Assembly: GCF_022059845.1 (NCBI RefSeq)
Contig: NZ_CP091851.1
Location: 5,259,501-5,323,500 of the forward strand
Length of the DNA stretch: 64,000 nucleotides
DNA from: Terrirubrum flagellatum
Lineage (GTDB): Bacteria; Pseudomonadota; Alphaproteobacteria; Rhizobiales; Beijerinckiaceae
Direction: 5' to 3'
The notes beneath the pieces are model-generated. The model was not told the origin of the DNA. It saw only the letters and a list, made by a program, of their open reading frames with translations, and did not search any database. Made by a program: the position numbers and the translations under genes. Numbering within the stretch: the first letter of the stretch is position 1; the number at the start of each line of letters is the position of its first letter. Below are positions 8,473 through 19,778 of the stretch, in pieces.

Positions 8473-10706
8473 GCCGCCTTCGCCATGTAGGAGGGCAGCC
8501 AGCCCTCATGGGCTTCGCGGAGTGACGCGATGGAGACGGGCGCCTCGCCGGGGAGAACCAGCGCATCGCCGTCAGTCATGCCCAAATGCCACGTTGGCAC
8601 GCCTGCCGCGATCGCATCCCGTTGGAGCTGAAGGAGCTGATCGCGCGTACAAGTCACGATGTAGCGGCCTTGATCCTCACCAAAGAGGAAAGCATGGCTC
8701 GGCATATCGCCGGGGATTTCCCGATGCGCCCCGGGCACATCCATGAAATCCAGTTTGGCGCCGATGCCACTCGCAATCGCCATCTCCGCCAACCCGATCG
8801 CCAATCCGCCATCCGACAGATCGTGGCAAGCCGTGATCCTGCCGCTCGCGATCAGCGCACGGACGAAATCGCCGTTGCGGCGCTCGACCGCGAGATCGAC
8901 CGGCGGCGGCGCGCCCTCTTCGCGCCCGGCGACCACGGCGAGCCAGGCCGAGCGGCCGAGCCATCCCTTGGTTTCGCCGATCAGAAGGATCGTTTCGCCG
9001 GCGGCCTTGAAGGAAATCGTCGCCGCCTTCGTCACATCAGCGATGACGCCGACGCCGCCGATGGTCGGGGTCGGCAGGATGCCCTGGCCGTTGGTCTCGT
9101 TGTAGAGCGAGACGTTGCCGGACACGACGGGGAAATCGAGCGCCTTGCAGGCTTCGCCGATGCCCTTGATGCAGCCGACGAACTGGCCCATCGCCTCAGG
9201 CCGCTCCGGATTGCCGAAGTTGAGGTTGTCGGTCAGCGCCAGCGGCGTCGCGCCGGTCGCCGTGATGTTGCGCCAGGCTTCGGCCACGGCCTGCTTGCCG
9301 CCTTCATAGGGGTCGGCCTCGCAATAGCGCGGGGTCACGTCGGAGGTGAGCGCGACGCCTTTCGGTCCGCTTTCTATGCGGACGATGGCGGCGTCGCCGC
9401 CCGGACCCGACATGGTGTTGCCTAGGATGATGTGGTCATATTGCTCCCAGACCCAGCGCTTGGAGGCGAGATCGGGGGAGGCGATCAGCTTCAACAGGGC
9501 GTCCCGATTCGAAATCGGCGCCGAAACGGATTTTGCATCGACTGAAGATAGTTTCGGAGCCGGAACCCAAGGCCGGTCATAGAGCGGCGCTTCGTCGCCG
9601 AGCTCCTTGATCGGCATGTCGGCCATCACCTCGCCCTGATGCTTCACGACGAAACGAAGCGTATCGGTGGTGTGGCCGACGATGGCGAAATCGAGCCCGT
9701 ACTTGCGGAAGATCGATTCCGCTTCGGCCTCCTTGCCGGGCCGGATCACCATCAGCATGCGCTCCTGGCTTTCCGACAGCATCATCTCATAGGCGCTCAT
9801 GCCCTCTTCGCGGCAGGGCACCTTGTCGAGATCAAGCTCGATGCCGAGATCGCCCTTGGCTCCCATCTCGACCGCCGAGCAGGTGAGGCCGGCGGCGCCC
9901 ATGTCCTGAATGGCGATGACGCAGTCGCTCGCCATGATTTCGAGGCAGGCTTCGAGCAGCAGTTTCTCGGCGAAGGGGTCGCCGACCTGCACGGTTGGGC
10001 GTTTCTCCTCGGATTTGTCGTCGAACTCGGCCGAGGCCATGGTCGCGCCATGGATGCCGTCGCGGCCGGTCTTGGAGCCGAGATAGACGATGGCGTTCCC
10101 GACGCCCGTGGCCTTGGCGTAGAAAATCTCGTCCGCCTTGGCGAGGCCGACCGCCATGGCGTTGACGAGGATGTTGCCGTTGTAGCGAGGGTGGAAGCCC
10201 ATCTGGCCGCCGACGGTCGGCACGCCGAAGGAATTGCCATAGCCCCCGATGCCGGCGACCACGCCCGCCACGAGCTGGCGCGTGCGGGGATGGGCGGGAT
10301 CGCCGAAACGGAGCGCGTTCAGGCAGGCGATCGGCCGCGCCCCCATGGTGAAGACGTCGCGCAGGATGCCGCCAACCCCTGTCGTCGCACCCTGATAGGG
10401 TTCGATGAAGGAGGGGTGGTTGTGGCTCTCCATCTTGAACACGATCGCCTGCCCATCGCCGATGTCGATCACGCCGGCGTTCTCGCCCGGCCCCTGAATC
10501 ACCCACGGCGCCTTGGTCGGCAGGGTCTTCAGATGGATGCGGGAGGATTTATAGGAACAGTGTTCGTTCCACATCGCCGAAACGATGCCGAGTTCGGTGA
10601 AGGAAGGTTCGCGCCCGAGCAGCTTCAGCAGGCGCTCATACTCGTCCGGCTTCAGCCCGTGCTCGGCCACGAGTTCCGGCGTGATGGCGATGTCGTTGCG
10701 GAGCAT
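8469..10706 (-). CDS. purL: Phosphoribosylformylglycinamidine synthase subunit PurL
   Basis: Fourth step of purine synthesis: converts FGAR to FGAM with ATP and ammonia delivered by PurQ. The 745-residue small-type PurL starts [18 protein letters not shown] and shows [11 protein letters not shown], the ATP/Mg site [25 protein letters not shown] and the second-half repeat ([28 protein letters not shown]). The frame extends to 10958, but the ATG at 10706 matches the family start; the added 84 residues would be unrelated. PurQ and PurS are not in the window. Confidence 0.96.
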   Translation of the reverse strand: MLRNDIAITPELVAEHGLKPDEYERLLKLLGREPSFTELGIVSAMWNEHCSYKSSRIHLKTLPTKAPWVIQGPGENAGVIDIGDGQAIVFKMESHNHPSFIEPYQGATTGVGGILRDVFTMGARPIACLNALRFGDPAHPRTRQLVAGVVAGIGGYGNSFGVPTVGGQMGFHPRYNGNILVNAMAVGLAKADEIFYAKATGVGNAIVYLGSKTGRDGIHGATMASAEFDDKSEEKRPTVQVGDPFAEKLLLEACLEIMASDCVIAIQDMGAAGLTCSAVEMGAKGDLGIELDLDKVPCREEGMSAYEMMLSESQERMLMVIRPGKEAEAESIFRKYGLDFAIVGHTTDTLRFVVKHQGEVMADMPIKELGDEAPLYDRPWVPAPKLSSVDAKSVSAPISNRDALLKLIASPDLASKRWVWEQYDHIILGNTMSGPGGDAAIVRIESGPKGVALTSDVTPRYCEADPYEGGKQAVAEAWRNITATGATPLALTDNLNFGNPERPEAMGQFVGCIKGIGEACKALDFPVVSGNVSLYNETNGQGILPTPTIGGVGVIADVTKAATISFKAAGETILLIGETKGWLGRSAWLAVVAGREEGAPPPVDLAVERRNGDFVRALIASGRITACHDLSDGGLAIGLAEMAIASGIGAKLDFMDVPGAHREIPGDMPSHAFLFGEDQGRYIVTCTRDQLLQLQRDAIAAGVPTWHLGMTDGDALVLPGEAPVSIASLREAHEGWLPSYMAKAA

Positions 10707-10860
10707 GGGGCAGGCGATTCCGGGGCGATCCCGGCTCGATAACCATCCCGACAGGACGACGCAACGCGGGAGGCCGGCGGTCCCCGATCTTTGCAATTCG
10801 TTCACCAACAGGCAGGCGGCCGTTCCGGAATGGGACAGTCGGCCTCGATTGGAGAGCGAC

Positions 10861-12177
10861 ATGCTTCTTTCCAGGGTGATTTCGGGATTCCGGCGCGACG
10901 AGCAGGGCGCCACGGCCGTGATGTTCGGCGTCGCTCTTGTCCCGCTGATGGTCGCCATCGGCGCCTCGGCCGACTATGCCCGCATGGCCGATTACCGGAC
11001 GCAGATGCAAGCCGGCGTCGACGCCGCCGCGATCGCCATGGCCAAGGAGGCTGCGAACGCGACCAACGCCCAGCTCACGACCCGCGGCCGTCCGTTTTAC
11101 AATCTCAGCGCGCCCGATCGCGATGGCTTCGCCACCTCCGGCTTCAGCGCGACGCGCAGCGGCAAGACGATCGCCGTGCAGGCGACGGGGAACGTCCAGC
11201 TCGTCTTCGGCGGCTTCCTCGGAATGGGTTCGGCCGACATCACGGCGCAGTCGCAAGTCACGTCAGGCGCGAAGAAAGTCGAGCTCGCGCTTGTTCTCGA
11301 TAACACCGGCTCGATGGCGCAGGCGAGCAAGCTCGTCGAGCTGAAGAAGGCCGTCATCAATCTGATGGACAAGATGCAGACCATCAATGACGCCTCGCCC
11401 GACACGGTGAAGATCGCGCTCGTGCCGTTCACGACGCAGGTCAACATCGGCAAAAGTTACAGCAACGCGGCGTGGCTGCGTTATCACGACAACGGAACCG
11501 CGGGTTCAGCCGCCGATAAGGCCTCATGGAACGGTTGCGTGATGGATCGCGATCAGCCGCAGAATATCAACGACACCTCTCCGATCAGCACGGATTATCA
11601 CTACTGGCATCCGATCGCCTATCAGGGGAAGTCGCCAGCGCCGCGCTATAACGATTGGAACGGGCCGTGCCAGACCCTTCAGCCAATCATGCAACTGACG
11701 AGCGATCTCAAAAGCACGGGCGCTGGTTCGATGCGCTATGCGATCAACAACATGAAGGCGAACGGCAATACGAACGTGTCGATCGGAGTCGCATGGGGGC
11801 TGAAGGCGCTGATGAATCGTGCGCCTTTTGCTGGCGCGGCGGCACCTGGAGACGCCGATGTCATCAAGGCGATGATCGTTCTCACTGACGGCGACAACAC
11901 CGAAGATCGCTGGAGCGGCTTCCAGAGCGACATCGACAGTCGCACGAGCGCGACATGCGCCACCGCCAAGAACGCCGTGAAGAACGCGAACGGCAGTGCT
12001 TCCGCAGACAGCTACATCAAGATCTATACGATCCGCGTCATCGACGGAAATCGCACGCTGCTGCAGAGCTGCGCCGCGAATGGCGGGACCTATTCCGAAG
12101 TCAGCCAGGCGAGCCAGCTCAACGATGTGTTCCAGAGCATCGCGGATCAGATCACGCGCATCCGCCTGACGAGTTGA
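10861..12177 (+). CDS. TadG-like pilus assembly protein with von Willebrand A domain
   Basis: A 438-residue protein. It begins with a Tad-type N-terminus ([20 protein letters not shown]) containing one transmembrane helix and a TadE-like [17 protein letters not shown] helix. The rest is a vWA domain with a MIDAS-like LVLDNTGSM and the ILTDGDN strand. The ATG at 10861 follows GGAGAGCGAC. Such TadG-like proteins help assemble Flp/Tad pili or act as surface adhesins; no other tad genes are present here, so this is an orphan. It is divergent from purL and convergent with hmgA. Confidence 0.85.
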   Translation: MLLSRVISGFRRDEQGATAVMFGVALVPLMVAIGASADYARMADYRTQMQAGVDAAAIAMAKEAANATNAQLTTRGRPFYNLSAPDRDGFATSGFSATRSGKTIAVQATGNVQLVFGGFLGMGSADITAQSQVTSGAKKVELALVLDNTGSMAQASKLVELKKAVINLMDKMQTINDASPDTVKIALVPFTTQVNIGKSYSNAAWLRYHDNGTAGSAADKASWNGCVMDRDQPQNINDTSPISTDYHYWHPIAYQGKSPAPRYNDWNGPCQTLQPIMQLTSDLKSTGAGSMRYAINNMKANGNTNVSIGVAWGLKALMNRAPFAGAAAPGDADVIKAMIVLTDGDNTEDRWSGFQSDIDSRTSATCATAKNAVKNANGSASADSYIKIYTIRVIDGNRTLLQSCAANGGTYSEVSQASQLNDVFQSIADQITRIRLTS

Positions 12178-12184
12178 TCGCAAA

Positions 12185-12217
12185 CGATCCGCGCGCCATC
12201 ACGGTTTGCGCGGATCG
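12185..12217. terminator. Hairpin between convergent genes (terminator candidate)
   Basis: A 10-bp perfect stem (CGATCCGCGC / GCGCGGATCG) with a 13-nt loop lies just after the TadG-like stop and overlaps the last codons of hmgA. There is no long T tract, so efficiency is uncertain. Confidence 0.4.
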
Positions 12218-13545
12218 AATTTCTTTTCGAGATCCTTCCAGCAATCCATATAATCTGGCTGGAGCGCGCTGGTTTTCGCCGCGAATTTCGTGACGCGCTG
12301 AGGCAGGCGCGTTTCGAACATGAAGGCGAGCGTATTCGTCATCTTCACCGGCTTCAGTTCGACCGTGCTCGCATGTTCGAACGCTTCGGCGTCCGGTCCG
12401 TGCGGCAACATGCAATTGTGCAGGCTGATGCCGCCGGGCGTGAAGCCTTGCGGCTTCGCGTCATACTTGCCGTAAATCAGGCCCATGAACTCGGACATGA
12501 TGTTCATGTGATACCAGGGCGGACGGAACGTGTTTTCGCCCACGGCCCAGCGCTCCGGAAAAATCACGAAGTCGATATTCGCGGTGCCCGCGGTTTCCGA
12601 CGGCGATGTCAGCACGGTGAAGATCGAGGGGTCGGCGTGATCGAAGAGAATCGGGCCGACCGGCGAGAAACGCCTGAGATCATATTTGTAGGGCGCGTAA
12701 TTGCCGTGCCAGGCGACGACGTCGAGCGGCGACCAGCCGATGTCCGTGCGCCAGAGCTGGCCACCCCATTTGATCGTCAGCGTCGAAGGCGTCTCGCGAT
12801 CCTCATAGGCCGCGACGGGCGTCATGAAGTCGCGCTGGTTCGCGAGACAGTTCGCGCCGATGGGGCCGCGCTCGGGCAATGTGAAGGCGCCGCCGTAATT
12901 CTCGCAGAGATAGCCGCGCGCGGCGTCATCGGGAACTTCGACCCTGATCTTCACGCCGCGGGGAATGACGATGATCTCGCCCGGCTCTGCGTCGATGAGG
13001 CCGAACTCGGTGCAGACGCGCAAACGTCCTTCCTGCGGCGCAAACAGCATCTCGCCATCGGCGTTGTAGAAATATTCGTCCTTCATCGAACGCGTGATGA
13101 GATAGACATGCGCGGCCATCCCGCTCTGCGCGCTGGCGTCGCCACAGGTGGTCATGGTGACGACGCCTTCGAGAAAGCTCTGCTTCTTCTTCGGAATCGA
13201 CAGCGGATCCCAGCGAAGCTGTCCCGGCGGCGTCTCGATCTCGGCGCAAGGCGCGGTGCGCCAATCGCCCATGGCGACTTTCTTGAAGCGGCCGGAATGC
13301 TTCACTGACGGCCGGATGCGGTAGAGCCAGGAGCGCTCGTTGGCGGAGCGCGGCGCTGTGAAGGGCGAACCCGAGAGCTGTTCGGCGTAGAGGCCGTAGG
13401 CGCAGCGCTGGGGCGAGTTGCGGCCAACCGGCAGCGCGCCTGGCAAGGCCTCCGTCTCAAAACCGTTGCCGAACCCGGTCATGTAGCCCGGCGAAGTTGC
13501 GGTCTGGGTCGCCGCCGAAAAGGAAGAGCGATTCTGGACGTTCAT
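12199..13545 (-). CDS. hmgA: Homogentisate 1,2-dioxygenase
   Basis: Ring-opening step of tyrosine/phenylalanine catabolism, converting homogentisate to maleylacetoacetate with non-heme Fe(II) and oxygen. The 448-residue protein has the family start ([20 protein letters not shown]), the cupin body with SGMAAHVYL and [10 protein letters not shown], and the iron-site region around [19 protein letters not shown] and [16 protein letters not shown]. The ATG at 13545 follows AGGAGG. No fahA or maiA lies in the window. An 18-bp palindrome 37 bp upstream is a likely operator. Confidence 0.97.
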   Translation of the reverse strand: MNVQNRSSFSAATQTATSPGYMTGFGNGFETEALPGALPVGRNSPQRCAYGLYAEQLSGSPFTAPRSANERSWLYRIRPSVKHSGRFKKVAMGDWRTAPCAEIETPPGQLRWDPLSIPKKKQSFLEGVVTMTTCGDASAQSGMAAHVYLITRSMKDEYFYNADGEMLFAPQEGRLRVCTEFGLIDAEPGEIIVIPRGVKIRVEVPDDAARGYLCENYGGAFTLPERGPIGANCLANQRDFMTPVAAYEDRETPSTLTIKWGGQLWRTDIGWSPLDVVAWHGNYAPYKYDLRRFSPVGPILFDHADPSIFTVLTSPSETAGTANIDFVIFPERWAVGENTFRPPWYHMNIMSEFMGLIYGKYDAKPQGFTPGGISLHNCMLPHGPDAEAFEHASTVELKPVKMTNTLAFMFETRLPQRVTKFAAKTSALQPDYMDCWKDLEKKFDPRKP

Positions 13546-13581
13546 GGCGGCCTCCTGTTTGGGCCGCCTCATATCGCCAAT

Positions 13582-13599
13582 TAGTTGCGCGCGCAACTA
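13582..13599. promoter_or_regulatory. Perfect 18-bp palindrome, putative MarR-type operator of hmgA
   Basis: TAGTTGCGCGCGCAACTA is a perfect inverted repeat centred about 45 bp upstream of the hmgA start. Its last three bases are the stop codon of the upstream EamA gene. The TAGTTGC...GCAACTA form is typical of MarR-family operators, and homogentisate genes are often MarR-controlled. Assignment to a specific regulator is inference; no marR gene is in the window. Confidence 0.6.
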
Positions 13600-14493
13600 T
13601 CTCGCTTGAGGCTCAGCCTTATCAGCCCGGGTGGCGATCAGCGCTCCGGCGACGATCAGCACGACCGCGCCGGCCAGCGCCAGCCGCAATTCGGCATAGC
13701 CCGCTGCGACCAGAATCAGCGTCGAGATGACTGGCGCGGAGTAGGAGAGGACGCCAAGCAGCGGCACGTCGCCCTTCTTCATGCCGTAGTCCCAGAGGAG
13801 GAACGCGGCCCCCATGGGCCCGAGGCCAAGGCCGATCACGCCGGCCCATTCCGCGCCTTGCGGCCAAACCGTCGTTTCGAAGGCGAGATGAAGGGGAAGC
13901 GCGATGAGGGCGGCGACGGCGCAGGTGGCCGCGATGCTCTCGCTCGGAACGGACGCAACGCGCCGGCTGAGCACGGAATAGGAGGCCCAGACGAGCGCGC
14001 CGGTCGCGGCGCAGGCATAGCCGATGATCGCGCCGCGCGGCGCTTCCGCGCCCAAGCGTCCGCCGATCAGCAGAAGCAGCGCAGCGAGACCGAGCGCCGC
14101 ACCGATGAGATGGCCGGCGCGCAATCGCCCGCCCGGCAGCAACGCCGCGAACAGCACGATCAGCAGCGGCCAGAGATAATGGATCAAATTCGCTTCGGCT
14201 GGCGGCGCGAATTTCAGCGCGAAGAAATAAAGCAGGGTGTCGCCGAAGATGCCGAAGATGCCGAGCAACAGCGACGCCGGCGTCGGAGCGAGCGCGGCGG
14301 CGCGTCCGCGCGCAATGACGATGATCGCGAGAAACAGCGCGCCGAGACCAAAGGTGCAGACGCTGAGCTGCAAGGGCGGGACTGCGCCCGTCATCGCGGT
14401 CAGGACCGCGAGCGCGCCCCACAGCGCAATGGCGCCAAAGCCGATCAAGGTGGCCTGGCGCGACTGGTCCGGGGCGGCGGAACTTCCATGCAT
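13597..14493 (-). CDS. EamA/DMT family transporter (YddG-like)
   Basis: A 298-residue inner-membrane protein with about ten hydrophobic helices arranged as two EamA repeats, a drug/metabolite transporter. The segment ANLIHYLWPLLIVLFAALLPG matches the YLWP signature of the YddG aromatic amino acid exporter branch, which would fit its position just upstream of hmgA (inference). The start is the ATG at 14493 with only a weak ribosome site. It is divergent from the DUF4142 gene, with 66 bp between the two starts. Its stop codon lies within the hmgA operator palindrome. Confidence 0.87.
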   Translation of the reverse strand: MHGSSAAPDQSRQATLIGFGAIALWGALAVLTAMTGAVPPLQLSVCTFGLGALFLAIIVIARGRAAALAPTPASLLLGIFGIFGDTLLYFFALKFAPPAEANLIHYLWPLLIVLFAALLPGGRLRAGHLIGAALGLAALLLLIGGRLGAEAPRGAIIGYACAATGALVWASYSVLSRRVASVPSESIAATCAVAALIALPLHLAFETTVWPQGAEWAGVIGLGLGPMGAAFLLWDYGMKKGDVPLLGVLSYSAPVISTLILVAAGYAELRLALAGAVVLIVAGALIATRADKAEPQAR

Positions 14494-14559
14494 GACGGGC
14501 GATTATCTCTCGCGCGCGCCGAATCGTCGCGCGCGCGGTCTCCTTATGAGGAATCCGCC

Positions 14560-15114
14560 ATGAAAACGACTCTCGCCTTCGCCCTCGGACTGTCAGTCCT
14601 GAGCTTCGCGGCCGTCGCTCAGGCGCCTGCGCCCTTAGCGCCGCCGACGCCGCGCGCAGACTCCACGGGATCGATCGGCAGCACGATGACCCGCGACTTC
14701 ATGACCAAGGCCGCGTCGGCGAACATGCTGGAGATCGAGACCAGCCGGCTCGCTCTCGATAAATCAAGCGACGCGGACGTCAGGCAATTCGCCGAGGTGA
14801 TGATCAGGGATCATGGCGAGGCGGCGGTGAAATTCAGGACCGCAGCGCAACAGGGCCGGCTCACGCCGCCCATGGCGAAGCTCGACATCGATCAGGCGCG
14901 CGCCTTCGAGCAGCTCAAGGCGGCGAGCGGCGAAGAGTTCAACCGCAAATTCATCATGCTGCAGAAGAGCGCGCATGCCGACGCCATGACCCTGTTCCAG
15001 GCCTACGCCCAGAACGGCGACAACCCCGCGATCACATCTTTCGCGCAAACGCTGCTGCCGACCCTGCAGTCGCACCAGCAGATGGTCGAGAAGCTCGGCG
15101 ATACGCGCTCCTGA
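14560..15114 (+). CDS. DUF4142 family periplasmic protein
   Basis: A 184-residue exported protein. The signal peptide (MKTTLAFALGLSVLSFAAVA) ends near AQA, followed by a Pro/Ala linker and a ferritin-like four-helix DUF4142 domain: DFMTKAASANMLEIETSRLAL, DVRQFAEVMIRDHGEA, FNRKFIMLQKSAHADAM and the C-terminal helix SFAQTLLPTLQSHQQM. ATG at 14560 follows GAGGAATCCGCC. The family is often linked to stress and envelope functions, but the biochemical role is unknown. It converges on phaB. Confidence 0.88.
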   Translation: MKTTLAFALGLSVLSFAAVAQAPAPLAPPTPRADSTGSIGSTMTRDFMTKAASANMLEIETSRLALDKSSDADVRQFAEVMIRDHGEAAVKFRTAAQQGRLTPPMAKLDIDQARAFEQLKAASGEEFNRKFIMLQKSAHADAMTLFQAYAQNGDNPAITSFAQTLLPTLQSHQQMVEKLGDTRS

Positions 15115-15122
15115 AGCGAAAT

Positions 15123-15145
15123 GGCGCTCCCATTCAAGGAGCGCC
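15123..15145. terminator. Hairpin between DUF4142 gene and phaB
   Basis: GGCGCTCC and GGAGCGCC form an 8-bp stem around a 7-nt loop between the convergent DUF4142 and phaB stops. No T tract follows on either strand, so it is a weak terminator candidate. Confidence 0.45.
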
Positions 15146-15157
15146 GGAGCGCATTGA

Positions 15158-15883
15158 TCAGGTCATGTACTGGCCGCCATTGGCGGTCAGCGTCGAGCCC
15201 GTGATGAAGCCCGCCTCGTCGGATGCGAGGAACAGCACGCAGCGCGCGATCTCTTCCGGCTGGCCGAGGCGCCCGACCGCGATCTGCGGAATGACGTTCT
15301 TGTCGAGCACTTCCTTCGGCACCGCCATCACCATCTCGGTGGCGATATAGCCGGGGCAGATGGCGTTCACGGTGATCCCCTTGCGCGCATTTTCCTGCGC
15401 GACGGCTTTAGTGAAGCCGATGTCGCCGGCCTTTGCGGCGGAATAGTTGGCCTGTCCCATCTGGCCCTTCTGGCCGTTGATCGAGGAGATGTTGATGATG
15501 CGGCCGAAGTTGCGCTCGCGCATGCCCTCGATCACAGGCCGCGTCATGTTGAAGAGGCCGTTGAGGTTGGTGTTGATGACCGCGTACCATTGGTCGGCCG
15601 TCATCTTGTGCAGCATCGTGTCGCGCGTGATGCCGGCATTGTTCACCAGCACTTCGACCGGGCCGAGATCCGTCTCGACCTGCTTCACGCCGGCGACGCA
15701 GGAGTCATAGGAGCTCACGTCCCATTTGTAGACGCCGACGCCGGTCTCGGCCTTGAATTTCGCCGCAGCTTCGTCATTGCCCGCGTAATTCGCCGCGACC
15801 TTGTAGCCCGCGCCTTTCAGCGCTTTCGAAATCGCAGCGCCGATTCCACGGGTTCCGCCAGTAACGATTGCTACGCGCGACAT
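15158..15883 (-). CDS. phaB: Acetoacetyl-CoA reductase PhaB
   Basis: An NADPH-dependent short-chain reductase that makes (R)-3-hydroxybutyryl-CoA for polyhydroxybutyrate synthesis. The 241-residue protein shows the TGGTRGIG cofactor loop, NNAGITRD, the catalytic Ser (NISSINGQKGQMGQ) and YSAAK, and the PhaB-type tail GRLGQPEEIARCVLFLAS. The ATG at 15883 follows GGGAGGGCGATC. phaA lies 224 bp upstream on the same strand, so the two may be one operon; PHA synthase (phaC) is not in the window. Confidence 0.97.
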   Translation of the reverse strand: MSRVAIVTGGTRGIGAAISKALKGAGYKVAANYAGNDEAAAKFKAETGVGVYKWDVSSYDSCVAGVKQVETDLGPVEVLVNNAGITRDTMLHKMTADQWYAVINTNLNGLFNMTRPVIEGMRERNFGRIINISSINGQKGQMGQANYSAAKAGDIGFTKAVAQENARKGITVNAICPGYIATEMVMAVPKEVLDKNVIPQIAVGRLGQPEEIARCVLFLASDEAGFITGSTLTANGGQYMT

Positions 15884-16107
15884 GATCGCCCTCCCATTGC
15901 TTATCGTGAGAGCTTAGCGCTCTCGTTGCAATGAGCCTACCCAGATGCGCACATGAGATGCAATAGCGCGCGGGCTTTTCGATTTATGCGCAATGGCTAT
16001 TGCCGATGCGGCAGGCGGCGCATTCGCGCATCATTGCGCGGCGCCTTGCTCGCGCTCTGCGCTTCGCAAAATCCCGCGCGCCGAAGCGCGCGGGTCGATC
16101 TTCCGTC

Positions 16108-17286
<1,179 letters not shown>

Positions 17287-17373
17287 TGGGTGCTCCCTCG
17301 CTGATCACTTGCCTGCCGATAAACACGCCGGCGCCGCTGACCGTCAAGCGCGAGACCCACGCAGCGAGACCGT

Positions 17374-17401
17374 TTGTGCGTCGCACGAAACTGGGTATGC
17401 T
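17374..17401 (+). promoter_or_regulatory. Putative phaR promoter with overlapping PhaR operator
   Basis: TTGTGC (17374-17379) and TATGCT (17396-17401), spaced by 16 bp, form a plausible sigma-70 promoter about 50 bp upstream of phaR. The spacer and -35 carry the palindrome GTGCGTCGCAC (17376-17386), which has the TGC-N3-GCA core reported for PhaR binding. Autorepression of phaR would follow (inference). Confidence 0.5.
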
Positions 17402-17450
17402 GCGCAAAAAGCGGGCTAAGGATCAGCAATCGGGGTAGGGAAAGCGCGCC

Positions 17451-18041
17451 ATGGCGGATGAAAAGAAGCCGACAATCATCAAAAAATACGCCAACCGGAG
17501 GCTCTATCACACCGGCACGTCCACCTATGTCACGCTCGAAGACCTCGCCAAGATGATCCAGAAGGGCGAGGAGTTCGAGGTGCAGGACGCCAAGACCGGC
17601 GAGGACATCACGCGGTCGGTGCTCGCCCAGATCATCTTTGAGCAAGAGGGCAAGGGCACTACGAACCTCCTTCCAATTCCATTCCTCAGGCAGCTGATCG
17701 GCTTCTACGGCGATGCGCTGCAGGGCGTCGTGCCGACCTATCTCGAAGCCTCGATGCAGCATTTCGCTCGCGAGCAGCAGAAGTTCCGCGAGCAGTTCTC
17801 CTCCTCGTTCGGACCCGCGTCAGCCTTCACCGCGATGGAGGAGCAGGCGCGCCGCAACATGGCGATGTTCCAGGAGGCGATGCGCATGTTCCTGCCCTTC
17901 GGCCAGAAGAAGGCGGGAGAAAATGCGGCGCCGAAAGCGGAGAATGGCGCGGCCGGCGGCGGAGAGAGCGAGCTCGAGACGCTGCGCAAGCAGATGGCGG
18001 AAATGCAGAAGAAGCTCGATACGATCGTCAGCAAGCCCTGA
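17451..18041 (+). CDS. phaR: Polyhydroxyalkanoate synthesis repressor PhaR
   Basis: A DNA-binding regulator that senses PHA granules and represses phasin genes and itself. Residues 5-65 are the conserved PHB/PHA accumulation DNA-binding domain (IIKKYANRRLYHTGTSTYVTLEDL), followed by QDAKTGEDITRSVLAQIIFEQE. Residues 75-140 are the granule-associated part (FLRQLIGFYGDALQGVVPTYLE), and the C-terminus (ETLRKQMAEMQKKLDTIV) is a short coiled coil. The 196-residue length is normal. It is divergent from phaA-phaB, the usual rhizobial arrangement. Confidence 0.96.
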   Translation: MADEKKPTIIKKYANRRLYHTGTSTYVTLEDLAKMIQKGEEFEVQDAKTGEDITRSVLAQIIFEQEGKGTTNLLPIPFLRQLIGFYGDALQGVVPTYLEASMQHFAREQQKFREQFSSSFGPASAFTAMEEQARRNMAMFQEAMRMFLPFGQKKAGENAAPKAENGAAGGGESELETLRKQMAEMQKKLDTIVSKP

Positions 18042-18087
18042 GCGGCGAAGCGCGGAGTATTTTTGGCAATTGCGAGCGGCTCGCGTT

Positions 18088-19758
18088 TCAGGCGGCGCGG
18101 ACGCTTTCCGCTTCGCGGCGCCCGATCCGCGCCGCGCCAATGACGTCGCCCTGGAGATAGGTGACGCCCCAGCTCGCCAACCGGCGCGCGGCTTCCTCAT
18201 CGCGCACCCATTCGGCGACGGTCGCGATGTTGAGATGCTGGGCGAGGTCGATCAGCGTTCGCACGAAGAAGCTGTCGTCGGCCGATTGGGTGATGTTCTG
18301 CACGAAGGCGCCGTCGATCTTGAGAACGTCGACGTCGAGGCCGCGCAGATGGCGGAACGAGGTGTAGCCGGCGCCGAAATCATCGATCGCAGTGCGCAGC
18401 CCCATCGCCTTCAGCTTGGCGAAAATCTTGCGCGTCGCCTCGAAGTCCTCGATCGCCTGCGACTCCGTCAATTCGACGATCAGACGGTCGGCGATGTCGG
18501 AGCGGCCGACAAGCGCGCTCGACAGCGTGTTGATCCAGGCGTCCTTGAGGAGCGTGGTCGTCGAGACGTTGATGGAGAGGCTGCTGTCGGGCTCTTCAAT
18601 GAGCGTGTCGATCGCGAGTTCGAGCATGCGGTGATCGAGCAGATCGATGCGGCCGAGCTTCTCGAAGACAGGCACGATCGCGCTTGCCGCGACGATGTCG
18701 CCTTCCTCGCGCCGCATGCGCACGAGGGCCTCCTCGAATTTCAGCTTGCGGCCCTTGGCTTCGACGATCGGCTGGCGCGCGATGAGAATGCGCCGGTCGT
18801 TCAGGGCGCGGACGATCTCCTCGGCCATCGCTTGTTCGGAAAGGCGGCGATTCTCGCGCAGCCGGTCCTGACGATATTCAACCAGCATCGCGCCGCGGGC
18901 GCGGGCCTGATGCATCGCCTCCTCGCAGCGGCGAAGCACCTGGCGCGGGTTGGCGGCGCCGGCGAGATCGGACACGCCGCCCCATGAGATGCTGGGGAGA
19001 TAGACGCCCGCGTCGAGATGGACCGGCTCGGCCGCCACGATGGCTGACAATCGCGCCGCGGCGCTGCTGAATTCGCTGCGCGGGCAGGCGCCCATGAGCA
19101 GAGCGAAGCGGTTCGACGCGTAGCGGACCAGCGTGTCGGTCTGGCGCACGGCCGACTGCAGCCGGTCGAGCGCGGTCTGGACGAGCGCGTCGGCGTCTTC
19201 CGAACCGTGGCTTGAATCGATGGCGCGATAGTCGCGCAGGCATCCCGTCAGCAGCGCGAAGGGCTTGCCGTGCTGGCGCGTCGCCGCCATCGCGAGTTCG
19301 ATGCGCCGCAGGAGGCGGCCGCGGGCCGCCGCGCCCGTTTCCTGATGCGCGCTGGCGCTTCCTTGCGCGACGCGGACGATGCCGCGCGCGATCGCCGGCT
19401 TGCCGTCGACGCCGGCGAACCAGCGGCCATGATCATCGATCGTGACCGGGCCTTTCGGCAGCACGATTTCATAACGGATATGGAACGGAACGCCGCCGCC
19501 CTCGTCGATGTCGGGTGAGCCGCTGATGGCCTCGTCGCGTCCGGTCGGCGAGCGCGTGGAAAGGAGCTTCCGCCAGGCCTGTCCAAGGGAAAAGCGGCCC
19601 ATATCGTCGAGGCCGAGAACGGCCCCCGCGTTGCCGCCCCATTCGATGTGGTCGCTGGCGAGATCCCAATGGTAGGTCGTGCTCGCGAGCGCTGTGAGGA
19701 CTGAGCGCAGATCAGCGCTCCAGTCATCGGGCTGGCGCGAGGCTTCGGTTTCTTCCAT
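18088..19758 (-). CDS. PAS/degenerate GGDEF/EAL c-di-GMP phosphodiesterase
   Basis: A 556-residue signalling protein. Residues about 15-140 resemble a PAS-like sensor (TTYHWDLASDHIEWGGNAGAVLGL). Residues 155-305 form a GGDEF-like domain in which the signature is replaced by ASNRF, so cyclase activity is unlikely. The EAL domain keeps the catalytic set: FEEALVRMR, SINVSTTTL, VELTESQ, IDDFGAGYTS and LKIDGAFV. It should hydrolyse c-di-GMP. The ATG at 19758 sits directly after GAGGG, a poor spacing; an upstream extension to 19809 would be encoded by an intergenic repeat and is rejected. No membrane helix is seen, so it is probably cytoplasmic. Confidence 0.88.
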   Translation of the reverse strand: MEETEASRQPDDWSADLRSVLTALASTTYHWDLASDHIEWGGNAGAVLGLDDMGRFSLGQAWRKLLSTRSPTGRDEAISGSPDIDEGGGVPFHIRYEIVLPKGPVTIDDHGRWFAGVDGKPAIARGIVRVAQGSASAHQETGAAARGRLLRRIELAMAATRQHGKPFALLTGCLRDYRAIDSSHGSEDADALVQTALDRLQSAVRQTDTLVRYASNRFALLMGACPRSEFSSAAARLSAIVAAEPVHLDAGVYLPSISWGGVSDLAGAANPRQVLRRCEEAMHQARARGAMLVEYRQDRLRENRRLSEQAMAEEIVRALNDRRILIARQPIVEAKGRKLKFEEALVRMRREEGDIVAASAIVPVFEKLGRIDLLDHRMLELAIDTLIEEPDSSLSINVSTTTLLKDAWINTLSSALVGRSDIADRLIVELTESQAIEDFEATRKIFAKLKAMGLRTAIDDFGAGYTSFRHLRGLDVDVLKIDGAFVQNITQSADDSFFVRTLIDLAQHLNIATVAEWVRDEEAARRLASWGVTYLQGDVIGAARIGRREAESVRAA

Positions 19759-19778
19759 CCCTCGGGATCCGTTCTTTA

